Source: Zygnema circumcarinatum
Lineage: Eukaryota > Streptophyta > Zygnematophyceae > Zygnematales > Zygnemataceae
DNA length: 64,000 bases
Direction: 5' to 3'
Assembly: GCA_037447605.1 (NCBI GenBank)
Contig: CM074811.1
Location: 157,665-221,664, forward strand
Part shown: piece by piece, positions 22,901 to 36,100 of the stretch
Numbering within the stretch: position 1 is the first letter of the stretch
Layout: each line of letters begins with the position of its first letter
Translations under genes and position numbers: made by a program
Notes under the pieces: generated by a model
What the model was told of the DNA's origin: nothing
The model's input: only the letters and a program-made list of their open reading frames with translations
Databases searched by the model: none

Positions 22901-23294
22901 GGGGGACCTTATGCTCGCCCTCTCTTACAGCCTACCATGCGGTTTCAGGTGTGCGCTTTCTGGTCGAATGATTGTCCACATTTTGTCGTTTTATGGCATT
23001 TGGTAACACGTGTGCGATTGTGTAACAATGCACGCCATAGCGGTTGCACAGCGCTGGCAAGTTTGAATCAAAGTTGCGCACCTTCGAAGAAGATTGCGGA
23101 GGTATCTTCGCTGATGGTTTTTCAACTCGCCATTGTGCAGCTCTGCCTTGCCATACTTGTACCCCTTCTACCTCTTTGTGCTCCTGCTGTGGCGCGAGAG
23201 GAGGGACGAAGCACGTTGTCGGGCCAAATACCGCGAAGTGTGGGCTGAATACTGCAAGCGCGTGCCATGGAGGATCTTTCCCTTCATATACTAG
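19988..23294 (+). CDS. Sterol C-14 reductase (FACKEL/ERG24 family)
   Basis: This enzyme reduces the delta-14 double bond left by CYP51 in sterol synthesis and is an ER membrane protein. Exon 1 is 19988-20053 (GCCATGGAG) and exon 2 is 20187-20304 (LPARYVEGVKLSDGTKVTYN, the typical N-terminal loop). Later exons carry family signatures: LNPQFMGMDLK (21498-21533), FFWLRPSMMGWLLINLS (from 21670), VLDYFWFEEYMTST (from about 22125), WDIIAENFGFMLVFGDLVW (22297-22374), YMVFRGANRQKH (from 22651), GRLLVSGYWG (to about 22770), RHCNYMGDLMLALS (from 22876) and a last exon ending WAEYCKRVPWRIFPFIY-TAG at 23294. Catalytic-region motifs of the ERG4/ERG24 family, including GD-x-W and the RHxNYxGD box, are present. 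The part between 20550 and 21400 was not resolved into exons. The gene converges with the PHD gene. Confidence 0.92.
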
Positions 23295-23673
23295 GATGCC
23301 ACCGTTCTATGTCACGTTTATGTTTTAGGCAGTGGCTTTTGAGACGAACGATTCTTTACGAGAGCTTCCTATGATATTTGAGATTAGATTTGGTACGTTT
23401 TCCTTTCAGATTAGTTGCTCTTCCTTATCTCGGCAGAGAGATGGAGGACTCGAATCAATGAAATCTCCGTTAGACAGCATTTACTCGAAACATCAGGCGA
23501 ACACAATGAAGACAGGACTACAACAGTCCGAGTGTTTGGTGAACTTATGGGAACCCCACGTTACAGTAATCAGATCTTTTTTTGCAATACCTATTAGCTG
23601 CGTCTGAGCCAAAGCCTGCAGCCCAATTTAATTATTTGATATCAAATGTACATCCCTTGGATTGGAAAGGCGC
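23295..23673. other. Convergent intergenic / 3' UTR region
   Basis: This lies between the stop of the sterol reductase and the presumed stop of the minus-strand PHD gene. No ORF, repeat or RNA gene is recognised. Confidence 0.5.
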
Positions 23674-26600
23674 TCAAGATGGAGACGGCCCAGGACCGGG
23701 GGAAGGGGAGTGGCCCGGGAGGTTGTTTCGCGACAGCTCCTGTGTTCTCGCAACGGGGGGGAGCTCACTCAGAGGTATATACGCGTAGCCTTTGGGGAGA
23801 TGCCTGTTTTGCCTGCCGGCCTCCACTGGGGTCATCAGCCGCTCCTGCTGCTGCACGCAAGGGCACCATCCCAAAATCTCCATGATCACATTCCGGCTCT
23901 TACGGCTGCTAAAAGACCTAGAGTTCCAAAGGAGAGCATTGCTGTCGCGTTACAGATTCAAAGTACCTGAGTGTGCTTTTGCGGCCTCTGAGTTTCCCGA
24001 ATCTGGCGGGTGACAGTCCCCCGTGTCCCGAGCATGCCCGCCGGCACCGGCAGGGTGCCGGCCTGCCATCCTCGAGGCTGAGTTTGAACCAAATGGCTTT
24101 CCCGTGACGTCCCTCCGACCGAGCGACCACCCTGCCACGAGCTCCGACTCCGGCCTCCAGGACTCGCGTCACCCTCAAAACTGAGTCCAGGGGAGTCTTC
24201 TAACCGGCCAATTCGGCGCCTTTTCCGGCCATCTGGTTGGACGGCTCGGCTGTCAGCACCCATAGCATGCGTCTGCTGTGCTACGGCCATGGGCAGCTTG
24301 AAGTGGGGGTCTCCGGCAGCACAGAGTTGAGCAGTTATCGCGTCCCTCTGACAGTGCACCAGCTCCCTCTGCACAGCCCCGACACAACCTCACAGAAATC
24401 ATGACCTGTGGCGCGCTTTGGTATTGGAATGGCTTAAACGTTGCCGGGAGAGATTATAGCTAACCTTGTTCTTTTCTCGTCGGACCACCCGTTCACAAAT
24501 CAGCCGCAATCGCTCAAATTCCATCTGCCCAAGAACAAGCAACATGGCGATAAGCACTTGAAGCAGTTATACGGAAGGCGTAGAGAAAGTGCCACCCACC
24601 CAGAACGCCTAGTGAGTATGCAAAATTCACAATCACGTTGTTAACGTACCCGGCAACGTTTCAACTTAGCCATGTCCGCTGGTCCGCCTCGTAACCTTGA
24701 CTCTGCCTGCATACCAGCAGAACTCGAATAAGAAGGTCAGAACTATATCAGATGAGAAAAGAAGCCAAATAAATATGGAGCCAAACCTGCACATGAAATA
24801 CCAGACGGTACATCCTGTGCACGAGAGTTCCCGCGAGCCAAGAACCAGATGCAGATGACTGGCATAGAGCAAAATTTACTCCTTTTCAAGCCGGACATGC
24901 TAACTACAGCGGCCTGTAAAAGTGGAGAAGCACTTGTACAAAGGTGGCAATGAGGTGACCTCCCTTGTTGTAGCTTACCTTGGCGCGCTGCAAAGGACTG
25001 TGGCGATCACAGTATGCACGAAATTGGATGCGTCCGGCTGAGCCTGCCTTCACACTCATAAAGAAGCCACTGCTACGAGCACACGAGGGATGGAAGTTTG
25101 CGCTGCAATGGCCGAAATTGCACTGCAAGGAACATAATGTGCACCATTTGCTTGACATAGCATGCCATGAGAGCTCGTCACTTCAAAACATGGTGATGGC
25201 AAGCAAGTACATACTACTGCTCACAGTGGTGACACGCAAATGTAACTTCGATAAGACATTTCCTCTAACAGAGTGCCCTTCACACGTTGTCACGAGCAGG
25301 GTGTATACAGAACGAATCGCAGGTTCTAACTGCAGCACTAACTGCCAGATGTCAAAGCCCATCAATCAATTGCCAGGTGAATAAATCAAAGGATGACGCA
25401 ACGTAACCTACAAACCAACAACGTCAGTCTGCCCAGGATGGTTGAGAAGTTCAAAGTCGAGGAACAGTGGAAAGATAGAATACTGAGAATCGGCAGTACT
25501 AACCACAACGAAATTCATAACGAGATTCTGAAACAAGCTATGGGGACTGCTATGGCCATGGAAGACTTCTGTACCCAACATGACAGCATCCTTCTGAGGA
25601 CACCTATAAGGCTGACGCGGCTGAAGATGTCCTTCCAAAGTGCACTTGACCTAGCAGCATCATGGTGAAGGTTTCAAGCCAAGCCATGCATTGTTGACAT
25701 AGACTAAAAAATTGGCAAACTAGCTGTGCTTCCAATTGCATTGAACTAGTCTTGCTGATTCATGCATAAGGCGGACCTTCTTGTGAAAATGGGAGACTAT
25801 CCATCTACAACTACAAAATCTTCAGTTGAACAATCAAACAAAGTCATCTGCAAATCCATCATACTTTAATCCGCCACTGAACGGTCACTGTACGCATGTA
25901 TCCAGGCAGGAAACACCCAAGGTTGTCGCATAGGTTAACGCCAAGTAGAAATTAACATTTATCATGACAAAACTAGCTGATGTGATCATTCAATTCAATT
26001 CTGACGGGTCTCACGAACTGGAGACATGGAAGAAAATAGGTGGTATGGCAGAAGTACTGACCGTGAGACAAGAACCATGTTCGCTTTCACAGACTACACA
26101 GCGCAGGTTACACCGTTCCGCAGCAATGTTCTCCTGCACTACCACGTCAGCCTAACAAGGTTATAAGGTAGTTCAGAAAGAAATGGACATGGTTCAGATC
26201 AGGAGGTGCACTCCGATAGAGAGCATGTCCGCCTTCGCCAGAGCTCGCTTCAATGCCTCGAAGAAGGCAGCAAGGATCGCGATGCTCCTTACCAGTCCTT
26301 CAACAAACGTTGCCTCGTCTCTGCCCACAGTCGTTTCCGGCATCCACTGCACCGCCTCTCCCAACAGCTCGCCTCAGCCTCAGCCCCCTGCCCACATGAC
26401 GGAGCAACTTGCGCATACAACAGGCACCTGGCAGACCAACCTGCAAACAGCCGGTCCATATATCATCGCTTTTGCTGCAGACAGACAGAACCTCCTATCA
26501 CAAAGGGCTAAACTATCATATCCCATCACCAAGGCAAGGCAGTCCCCATTGGCCAGAACACAGTGCTTACCTGAGCACAAAAGACATGCGCCCATAGGCC

Positions 26601-29600
26601 AGAAGCCGACCGCTTGAAGGCACCATCGCGAATGGGGCAAATGTGGCACTGAACTCCTGGCCGAAGGTGTCCAAAGGAATCTGATTTCGCGGGAGGAAAC
26701 GATGGCTTGTGTGTTGCAGATAGCCTGCAAACTTGAAGGCAAGGCTGGCACAACCATGGTCCTGATGGAACAACAGCGATTCCGTAACAATCCTGGTGCA
26801 CTGCAACCTGGGTTCAACATAGAAACCGAAACCTCAGGTCAGAGATAAGCAAGAGGACATAGAGCATCAGCCCTTGCTGCCAAACGAACCGTTTCTGAAG
26901 AGTTGTAGGAACAGCAAGCTTACCGCACATCGCTCGCAAAAGACAATGGCGTTTGGTTGTTCAGAATCTCCATTCCCACAGATGGAACAGACCACGTCGT
27001 CATCGAGATAAGCCCTGGATGGTGTCTCTGCCAGAGATCCACTTCCACCAGTCCGTGGGATAGAAACTGAAAGCTTTGATGAAGGTGCTGATGCCGGCAG
27101 AAAAGGAGGGTGTTGCAACCTGGGTGGTTTAGGAAGAGGTGGCTTAGATGACCGGCCAGCAGTCTGGGATGTCAGCAGTTGGGCAGCACTTGCAGGAGGA
27201 GTTGATGGAGGAGGGAATAAGGATCCCTGAGCATCGCTGGTAGAAGGAGTGGTCAAACCAGCCTCCTCCGCACCGCCCCCCCCCCCACCCTCACGCCGTA
27301 TATGGGCACCCACACGCGGAGACGCAGCGGCAGCAGCAGTAGCAGCAGCCAACAGGGCCTGTGCTTCCTTGTCCTTCTTATCTTTACGTCCCTGTTTTTT
27401 CAGTTCTCGCAGCTGCGCCATGTACTGTGCAACAAGGGCGGCACCTTCCTGCCGCTGCAGCTCTGCCAGACGGCGAGCACTTAAGGTAGAAAGAACTTTG
27501 TGCAGAAGGCCATCTGCATGATAGACCGTATGCAGCAGACGATGGAATGAGACAATGGACTCAAGCCGGAGACCAGGCATGTGTAAAGGCAGCTTCCTTC
27601 GATGCATACTTATCCCCCCTAATGTGTCTATAGTGTCCCTTTCAGTCAAGAGTAGCCTGTCCCACGAGGTCCAGGCCTTCTGTGTTAGTTTCAAATTGAA
27701 AACGGAATATCTTACAACAAACGACTTCGTCTTTACACAGGGGAAACGTTACGGCTAGGCCGATATATTGCCACCGTGCCCATTTCTCGCGATCAAAGCA
27801 CATCCATGGCCAGTAGGGCAATATTGCTACCCTCACTAGGACAAATGATGGTGAAAAAAGTGAGGACAGAAAATTCAGTCACTTGGAAGAGCAGACTTAC
27901 CAGCACGTTCACGACTTGGATGCAATGAGAAAAGCAGCTCGCTTTGCAAGATAAGCAGTTCTGCCTGCACCTCGTCCTCGGGTGCCAAGTCCAATAAGCT
28001 CATTTCTCCACGCTTAACCTGCTTGTCTGCATCTATGCCAGCCTCAGCCTGCTCCCCGGAGATGCTCCCTAATCTTGCCTGCTCATTCTTAAGGTATTGC
28101 TCACACTTTTGGCAGCACAGATATCTGAGCGTGATCTCCTCAGAACCAGGTATGGTCTCAAAACGAGCCTTACAGAGGGGGCATTCGGGGGAGGTGAAAG
28201 CCCTCCCAGGGAATTCCAGATACGGATCCCCTGCACTTTTGACTGTGTGTTTCCGTTCTGCTTTGCGGTGGAAAGGAGTCCCTAAAGATGCCTTTGACGA
28301 CTTGGTCTTGGCCCTTTCGTGCTCCTCGGAGGAGAAACTGCTATCAGCAGCCTCTTTGACCCCCAAAAACAAAGCCCTTGGACTTGAAAGAGCTTCATCT
28401 CCATGATGCAATGGCAGTGCTCGTACATATGGATGGATGCTCCCAGTCTTCTGAAGCTTGTCTGTTTGTCTGTCTGTGATAGGCCGCGATGTTCCTTCTA
28501 ATGCTTCACCGCGGGGAGACAAAACCTGCGTTTGACCTCCAGAACCGTCGCTAGCTCGTGATCGCTTTCTATCCCTACGAACCTCCACACCGTCTCCTAT
28601 TACTTCTCCCCTCCTCCCAGCCTTCGAAGACTTTTGTAAAATAGGTCCTCTACCTTGAACAGCCTGTATATGGGTCTCGGCAGGTGTCACATTCGTGCTC
28701 CCGCTTGCTGTTAAAACGGGACGTCCTCCCAACACGACTAACCCAGTTTGTTCCTCCCCCCATTCCTGCCCCTGATCCACTACCCCGGCCCTATCCAAGG
28801 AGGCGGCTTGATGTTGAGATTGAGCAGGATTCGATACCAAAGGTGATGGCAACTCCTCCTCTCCCATGACACTGCTGGGCTGTTCTCCTGTGGCATCCTG
28901 CAAAAGAAACTTCCCCGTAAAGCTCAGGATCAATGCCTAAATATACGCTATATTGCAGCCGCGACCATGATGAACTCTCAAGAAGTGAATGTTTCCCATT
29001 AAAATGCAAAAGGATATCAGCTCATTGCCTCGACAAAAAAGATACGGCCCTTAAGGATTAGGAGCTGATTCAGCACCAACAACCAGCTCCAAAGGGATCA
29101 TTAGAAGTAATACAGATAACAATGAGCGCTCACAACTTTGCGGCCATAAAACGAACGAAAGCATCCACAAGCCACAGCAAGTGCCTGTTCAGAAGGTTAA
29201 GAAACTGCACCTTCATTTTAGGATTGCTCGACGTGCTTGTAACTGAGGTAGACAAGACGAGGGAGGAGGGATTGATTCTAGCCTCTCCATCACGGATGAT
29301 GTGACGGATACCGTTTTGTGCCGTTGTCTGTGTCTTGTGAGGCGTCGGAGTCAAATCAACTTCGGGTTGAAATGCGTTGGTCGATGGTGGCAGACTGAGG
29401 AAGCCATCCGGCTGTCCTCTCTGGAATGATCCGAACTGACGTTCCAAAAAAGTATTGTTCCTTGACGTGCCAGCAGACACTCGTCCAAGTGATGCATTCG
29501 ACTGGTTCATTGGCCATGAGGAGGTGCCCTCTGCGATAGGAGCCCTACTGACACGACCTCGTAAATAAACCCTTAATTTACTATTCAGCGCAGCTTGGCT

Positions 29601-32249
29601 TGGTCTCTCCTTGCCCTGCACTTTCCAGAAACCCATTGATTGACAATCTTAAGCGTCCTTATCAAACATAGGCTCCTACGGCATCAGTTACAGACGCTCT
29701 CGCGCTCGCACAACGAACTGCGAAAATGCAACAAGTTAAATTGGGTATGCGAGAGCTTACCGACAGCCACATGGAGAGCATGCTTTGAGAAACACCGGAG
29801 TTTGCGGCCACCAAGGTTTGCGTAGTATGAGTTAGAGTCATCACCTGTAATACGGCCCCAATGACCGGCTCAGGCTTTCCAGGATTCAGCATTTACAGGT
29901 AATAGTAACAGGAAGTGTTGCAAATTTCACTCACCTCCTTCACAAGTTCAATGAGATCTGCTGTTTCACTCGCAGCAAGGAGACGAAGTGTAATGTTATC
30001 GGCATCGGCGGCATTGTACTGCTCCTCAAGTGGAAGTACCTCCAACCTCCACTGATCAGAGGGGTCTCGATCGTCCATTGGAGGGCCACCATCAACTGGC
30101 TTATCCTCTGGCATTGCATTTTCTGGAAACCTACAACCACTTACTAAGTTCTCTAAAGAATCTCCTTCACTTCCACCAGCCGTTTGCACTTCTGTGGAGA
30201 CCGGAACCGGTGATGGAAAACTATCGACTGGTTCTCCGTCGTTCAATTTCCCTAAAGGCGCTGGCTCGAGCAAATCGGAAGCGTTAACTTCAATTTGATT
30301 AAGGTGAACTGGTGATGCACTGTTACCACTCACGCCCTCATTCGCGATCGGGCCATCCCGCTCGTCCGCATCCGAATCACCCGACCGCTGCTCAGGGAAA
30401 TCTTCTCCTCCCGAGGATTCAATCTTCCTGGAAAACGTCAGCTCTCTGCCAACTCGGCTGCTCGAATGCTTGAAACAATAAGCGCGCATTTCCACCTGCA
30501 CATGAATGGTCCCTAAAGTTAGGTGATCCCAAACGGATATGGTTTACCACCCAGTACAAACTATACAGCCTACACACAAAGTGAAATACAGATGCACCAA
30601 TACATCAGGCAGCATACCCCAATCCAGGCTTGCGGCAGATCCTAATCGAGGATACTGGGGTTTCCAAATTATTCTCTAACATACCTGATCGCTCCCCTCC
30701 CGGCTAGATACTTCCATGCGCAATTTTGCTCTCATAGCGCATAGTGCGTGAAACGCAGTGGCACACAAACCTACGTCACAGCAACAAGGGAAAGCCAAAA
30801 CATGAGCTCATATTGAATCACCCATCGCGCTGCAGAAGGCCTTTCTTTCTTCTTCTTTCTTTTTCAGTAGAAGAAAAAAATTGTGTGAGAAAACCAATGA
30901 AACACCTCAAATCCGCTCAGCAAGAACCTTATATGCCACTTCAACACGTTACAACAGATTTTAAATCATAAAAATACATGCTAAACAGCAGCCCTCTACA
31001 TGCAACACATCGAGCTCTGGACAGAAAAAACATGACAGCACAACAGCTGTTGCAGAGAGCAAGTGATGGAAGAGGGAGTTAGCAATGCACCATGGGCGCA
31101 CTGTATGCAGGCGCCTTTCTTGTCACGACAGAGTGAGCAATGCAGGCGCCACCGCTCCTGACTGATGCCTTCCACATTGCAAATGGGCTCCATAGACTCT
31201 GCGTGTCGGACGAATGTCTCGGGAATCCACTGACAACAAAAAAGATGCGCGAACTGCTGCTGCAGAGGTGACGGGTGAGACAATTTCCCTTCCAGTTCTT
31301 TGTCAGCAACCATGGAGTTCTCTACGGGCTTAAGAGCACCTCCCATGATGGGGCAAAGGACGCACGGAAGGGTCTTTGGTTGAGCGACAACGCATGCTGC
31401 ACAAAGCCAAGAGCCCTCTGGGACCTGTCTAACTCCGTAGCATAGTTGGTGTACAGCTACGTCGCAAGAATCACAGAACATGATTGGATTGTTGTCTTCA
31501 GAGTCAGCTCCCCAGCAGACATGGCAAATTTCTTCGTCGTCACTGTCCTGCGGAGAAATAACTGTGGTCCATAATGCGGCAGCACCGATCTCATCGACCT
31601 TACGCTTCTTGTTCTCCGGACTTGCGTGAAGCAGCTTTCGCTTCACACCCACTCCACCCTCCCGTGCGCTTGCACCAATTTTCCTAGTTGATTTGTCATC
31701 CTCCCTCCACACTTCACGGTAGTCTTGCCCTAACGGGGGCACGTACAGCAAGCCCTCGATCTCAACCAGAGACAAGGGCCTCAGCAGTTCTATATCCTCT
31801 GCAACAAGCTCCCGGAAATAGTCCTCCACATGCGTCCATAGTGTCTGCGCGGGCGCAGAACTCTCACCTCCTCCTCCCTTTATCCCTCCAGTGGCGCCCT
31901 CTCTCGTCCTCAACGCCTGCTTGCCACGCTGCTTGCGCCTCCTGTCCTGCTGCGAACCACGCACAGGTGCAGGTAGCCCTAACCCTAATCCCTCAGTGGC
32001 AGGAAGTCCGTCCTTGTCACCCCAAAGTGGCACTGCCAGCACCTTCAGTGCTTGCGAGTACACGTCAACCCCTCCCCTGAGGCCCCCGGTCAATAAAGGC
32101 GGGTTGCTAGCCATAACCCTGCTTGCTGTAGACCCTGGACGGCCCTGCCGGCTAAGCATGGCCGCCGTTAGGTCGGGAGATTCCCCTCCGCCACTCGCTC
32201 CCTGCTCGCTGCACATGGCGCGGCCACTGCCAACGTCCCCTGGACGCAT
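23674..32249 (-). CDS. Double PHD / extended-PHD chromatin-reader protein
   Basis: This is a large multi-exon minus-strand gene with a likely start at 32249. Cassette 1 is a PHD finger (CHVCWG...NPIMFCDSCDVAVHQLCYG...SWLCAAC, about 31380-31535) followed by an extended PHD (PCVLCP...AHLFCCQWIPE...CSLCRDKKGACIQC, then AFHALCAMRAKLRMEVSS near 30705-30757 and MRAYCFKHSS from 30498). Cassette 2 is a PHD finger (VVCSICGNGDSEQPNAIVFC at about 26930-27000 and HQDCYGIAVVPSGPWLCQPC at about 26740-26800) and an extended PHD ending FHPSCARSSGFFMSVKAG and FRAYCDRHSPLQ (24980-25100). Between them are a C-x2-C zinc-finger-like segment (SPECPLCKARF...YLCCQKC, about 28100-28190) and low-complexity linkers. 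PHD-ePHD units of the JADE/BRPF/AF10 type bind histone H3 tails and DNA. The basic, Ser-rich C-terminus ends near 23674. Many exon borders remain approximate. Confidence 0.8.
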
Positions 32250-33160
32250 GCAGATGCTTGGGGCATAGCAGCGACTCGGCCGACCGCCACAGCAGCTCCA
32301 GCCTCCCCTCCCTTACCTACACACCCTCACAGACCTCTCTCCCTCCTGCCACTACCCTCCCGTCCCCTCCCTCCGCCTCCTCCCTGGGAACGATTTAGGT
32401 CATCTTCCCGCCTCTTTCCAAAACGTGAACCCGCGGAGGGCGGAAGGACGCGACGTGGCGTGTGACGGTTACGGAAGGGTTCCATGCACAATCGTCCCGA
32501 GAAGCGTTATCGTAAGGGCTGAACCACGTGTACTATGTGATGCTACGCGATCGTTAGACGTTGTAAAGTGGTAATTGCGTCGAACAGTCCAAACGGATTC
32601 AATTCATGGAGCTCTCTCCTCGGGTCCCGCCAGATCGTCGCCAATTTCCCGATAGGACAAAAAACGTGACGTCATAGTGATAATATTTGTTGGATCGTGC
32701 GTACGTGGCTCGCTCTCATTCGCTGTGCGAACCAACGCCAATTTCTATGAAGCGCCCCCATTCTCTGTGGAGACAGTCGACCGATCAATGCAACAAATTT
32801 CGCTATGTAGCGACACCCCTCCCGTGCGAGAGACGTCTACCGCACCTACGAACGTGGATGAGAGCGAGCTCTCATCCACGAGGAAGAAGCGTGGGGGCTC
32901 GCAGGGCAGCGAAAAACGCTTCAGCACAGCTCACTCAACCTCAGCTTTGTCTGGTCTGTGTAACACCAGAGGGGTGGGTTGCCCAAATGCAAAGAAAGGA
33001 ATAATATTCACATCCAGCTAAGAAGCACTGCCTTGGGAGACACTCCATCCAATCAAATGGCATGAAACAACACAGGACAGAGGGCAGCTTCGCCAAGAGA
33101 CACCCCCCCTCTGGCAGCTTTGGCTTCGCTGGACAGGGACCCTTCCAATCGCGACTAGGG
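32250..33160. other. Intergenic: PHD gene promoter and MPP10 3' flank
   Basis: Genes on both sides are on the minus strand. The side near 32250-32440 is C-rich and probably holds the PHD gene 5' UTR and promoter. A perfect 10-base inverted repeat lies at 32854-32879. Short ORFs here show no family features and are discounted. Confidence 0.5.
32854..32879. repeat. Palindrome with 10-bp arms
   Basis: GTGGATGAGA, a 6-base spacer, then TCTCATCCAC. The arms are exact reverse complements, and GAGCTC sits at the right-hand junction. It could form a hairpin or be a dimer-binding site. Confidence 0.75.
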
Positions 33161-36100
33161 CTATAGCTTGAGAGAGCTTGGCGTGTGTTGTTTGCGCGAT
33201 GAGTCTGCCGCCTTCTTGCCTGCTCCAGGCAATGAACCTCGCTTGTCTTCCAAGGTGGCAAACACCTGCATGTCAGGAAACAAACCAGCATCAATACCTT
33301 CACCCTTTGGTTTGGTGTCCAACGAGCCTACTCGGTTGCCTGCTTCAACAGTTTTGATAAACGACCCTAACTTCAGCCGTTTCGCCACATTACTCTCATG
33401 TTTTGTTCTCCGGACAAGTTTTCACCGGTTCAGTCCCTATGCTATAAATCTCAATAGCTCGGCAAAACAGACATTGAAGATCTCATCTGAGCATTGGGGA
33501 CTTAGCAAGGACTCCCAACATGGATTCCCCACAAGGAGCTTCAAGACCTCCAAGGCGGTATCCGCCTCCACATCATGCTGCAAGTAGAGTTCACGTGACA
33601 GACTTGCATCTCCCAGACCCAGCAGCACACGCCAGATTCAATCCCCCTGGGACTGGGACTCTAAGTACCTTCGCAGAATTTGTGAAGTCCGACTGCTTGT
33701 CCCGTTTTGTGTCGCGACCTTCACTTGCTTGCGTTGGTGTCGTCGCCTTCTGTGACTCTGGCCGCCCTTCACGTCCTGTTGCACCAAAGAAGAAAAAGTG
33801 CAGTAAGTTAGAAGAAAGGTGCAAATACAATCAGTGCTACAATCTGTTCTGACGTCAAGTCCAGTTAACCAATTCACTCTTCACGCCCTTGCTGACCTTT
33901 TTTCTTCTGTCTGCGGCGCCGAGCTGTTCGGGTCAAGTCTTCACTTGAAGGCGCTATGGTCGAGTCTCGCTTTGCGTCAAACACGTCTTCTGGTGCAAGG
34001 AGAGACGCGTCTGACACCGCCATAGGAGCAACCTGTTCTCCATCCACCCAAGGGAGCTCATTACGAGCTATTCGACTAGGCATGTTGTAGTTGTGTTGAC
34101 ATTCAGGCATAATCAGACAAACTATTCAAACCTCGTTTTGCCATCACTCATATCATACCTCTGTTACAAGCACTGTCCTGGCTCAGAAATCCGCCAAGCT
34201 CATTGCCAGAGAAGTCAAAGTCACATCAACGCACTGACATTGACGGAGACTTGGCAGCAATGGACCAGCCATCGTAATCCATTCTGATGCCTTGCAAGTA
34301 CGGCATATTACCTCTTCCATCGCCAGTGCAGGAACATCTGTCCGAGCAATCGTATCATCAATGACCTGCGGAGAGTGGTGAAGTACAGAAATGAGCATCA
34401 AATGATCGTGGATATGATGAAAGGAAAAAGCCACTGAGAACCTGCAGCTAGAGGAATAAGATGGCAGCAAACAAAGCTCCGTTAGGAAATGAAGCGGGAG
34501 TGCAGCCTACCAGTTTTGGAGCGAAATGGAAGTGAGAGAGCGCATCTAACTTCCTACAGAGATCGCGGAACACCTTTGCAGCCTGCAGTCTCCCATGGCG
34601 GACAGAGCCCAGTCAGCCAGTCCAATAGATTCGCAACATGCATAGTGGCAGCTGCTCTGCACGCACAGCAGGCACAAGCCAACGCTCACCTCCTGCTTCA
34701 AAGCATCCGCAGAGGAAGCTGCCGCAGGTACTCGGCCAGCCGCCTGTGCATACTCCGCCTGCATACCCCTCGCTTGTTTTTTAGAGCCACATACTCGAGT
34801 TAATACTCGCGAGACTTGCTTCTGGGTTAAGGTAGAGAGTGTGCATGAGATACCCGAGCAACCCGAGCACAATATTATGCTGGCATCTTGAGTAAACGTG
34901 TTGCTGGCATACACTACTGATGACATTTACCCAAGCAGATGTATTTTCAATACCACCTCTTGAGGTTCTGTGACAAGACCCGCACGTAGGCAACTTAAAT
35001 GAAGCGGTAAAGGCTCACCTCGTAAATCTCTGCCAAACCCTTTTGGCTCTTGTTCTCATCCTGCAGTGCACCAAGCGGCTCATTCATTGCCGACACCTTA
35101 TAAGTTGTTCCGCATACTACGAATATTTGTAATGCGCAATTTCTTATCTCATCACAAGAACTTCAATCACCAGTGAATAGTTGAGACATGCAGCATGATC
35201 ATCTCAAAGGATCAATCATGAGATCAAATGCCACTTCACCATCCTGTCTAAGGAGAAACCAGCATGTACAAAGCTCCAAGTGATGCCACAACATATATCG
35301 GTGCCTAACGAAGCTCACCAGCTCAGGTAGCTCTCGCCTAATAGCAACAGTTGCTGACTCTTTCCGTTGGACATCATCAAAGCGGCTCTGCACATTCACA
35401 CTAAAAAAAATGTCATTACCGTTGACAAGACAAGTGTAAAAATGATCATGAATGTGTACATGAGCCATTGACAATTCGCGAGTATCTCCACTTGGTACAA
35501 TAGACTCTGTTCGCTTGCTATTCAAGCAAAAAAGTGCAAGAAACAAAGAGGGCAAAGAGAGGACAGGATAAGATCTCCGAAGCGAAATGGCAAAAGTGCT
35601 GCAGTACTGGAATTGGGCGACTACCTCCAAAATGCGTTGGCGTATTATGTCCTCCAATGATGCTGTCACCTCTTCAGTGATCACAGGAGGCGGACGCGCT
35701 GCATGTTGGAAATCCAGATCCACTTCTAGGGCACTGTTGCGCGGCCTATTGGGTGCCAGAATCTGCCAACCTCATTGCAAGCTGGATGATGAACACAATG
35801 AAGAGAGTTGCAGAAAAGAATCTAGCAACCTGACTTGAATCAAATCTACTCGTCTCTGTTGTGCGGAGTGATGCAGGCGTGAATACTAAGGCTTGAGCAC
35901 TGGTAGAGTAATGCAAACTTGACGACAATACCTAGTCACACTGCAGGTGGGCCAACACTTTGCCACAAGCCATTCTTGTTTGTTATTTGAGATACACATT
36001 CAAGCCTACTGTTAAATTTCTTCTGGCTGCCGTTACTGAAACCCATACCTCGACAATCTCCTTTCGCCACCGAGACTATCACATCCCCACGCAACTACAA

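Noticed and set aside
31975-31992. Telomere-like CCCTAACCCTAAT
   Set aside because: It is in the coding frame of the PHD gene (a Gly-Leu-rich stretch), and only about two units are present.
33437-33628. Minus-strand ORF with protein-like sequence ([20 protein letters not shown])
   Set aside because: It lies wholly inside the last MPP10 intron. The flanking exons join in phase (SAK then VFATLED) without it, and its frame ends in stops with no suitable donor.
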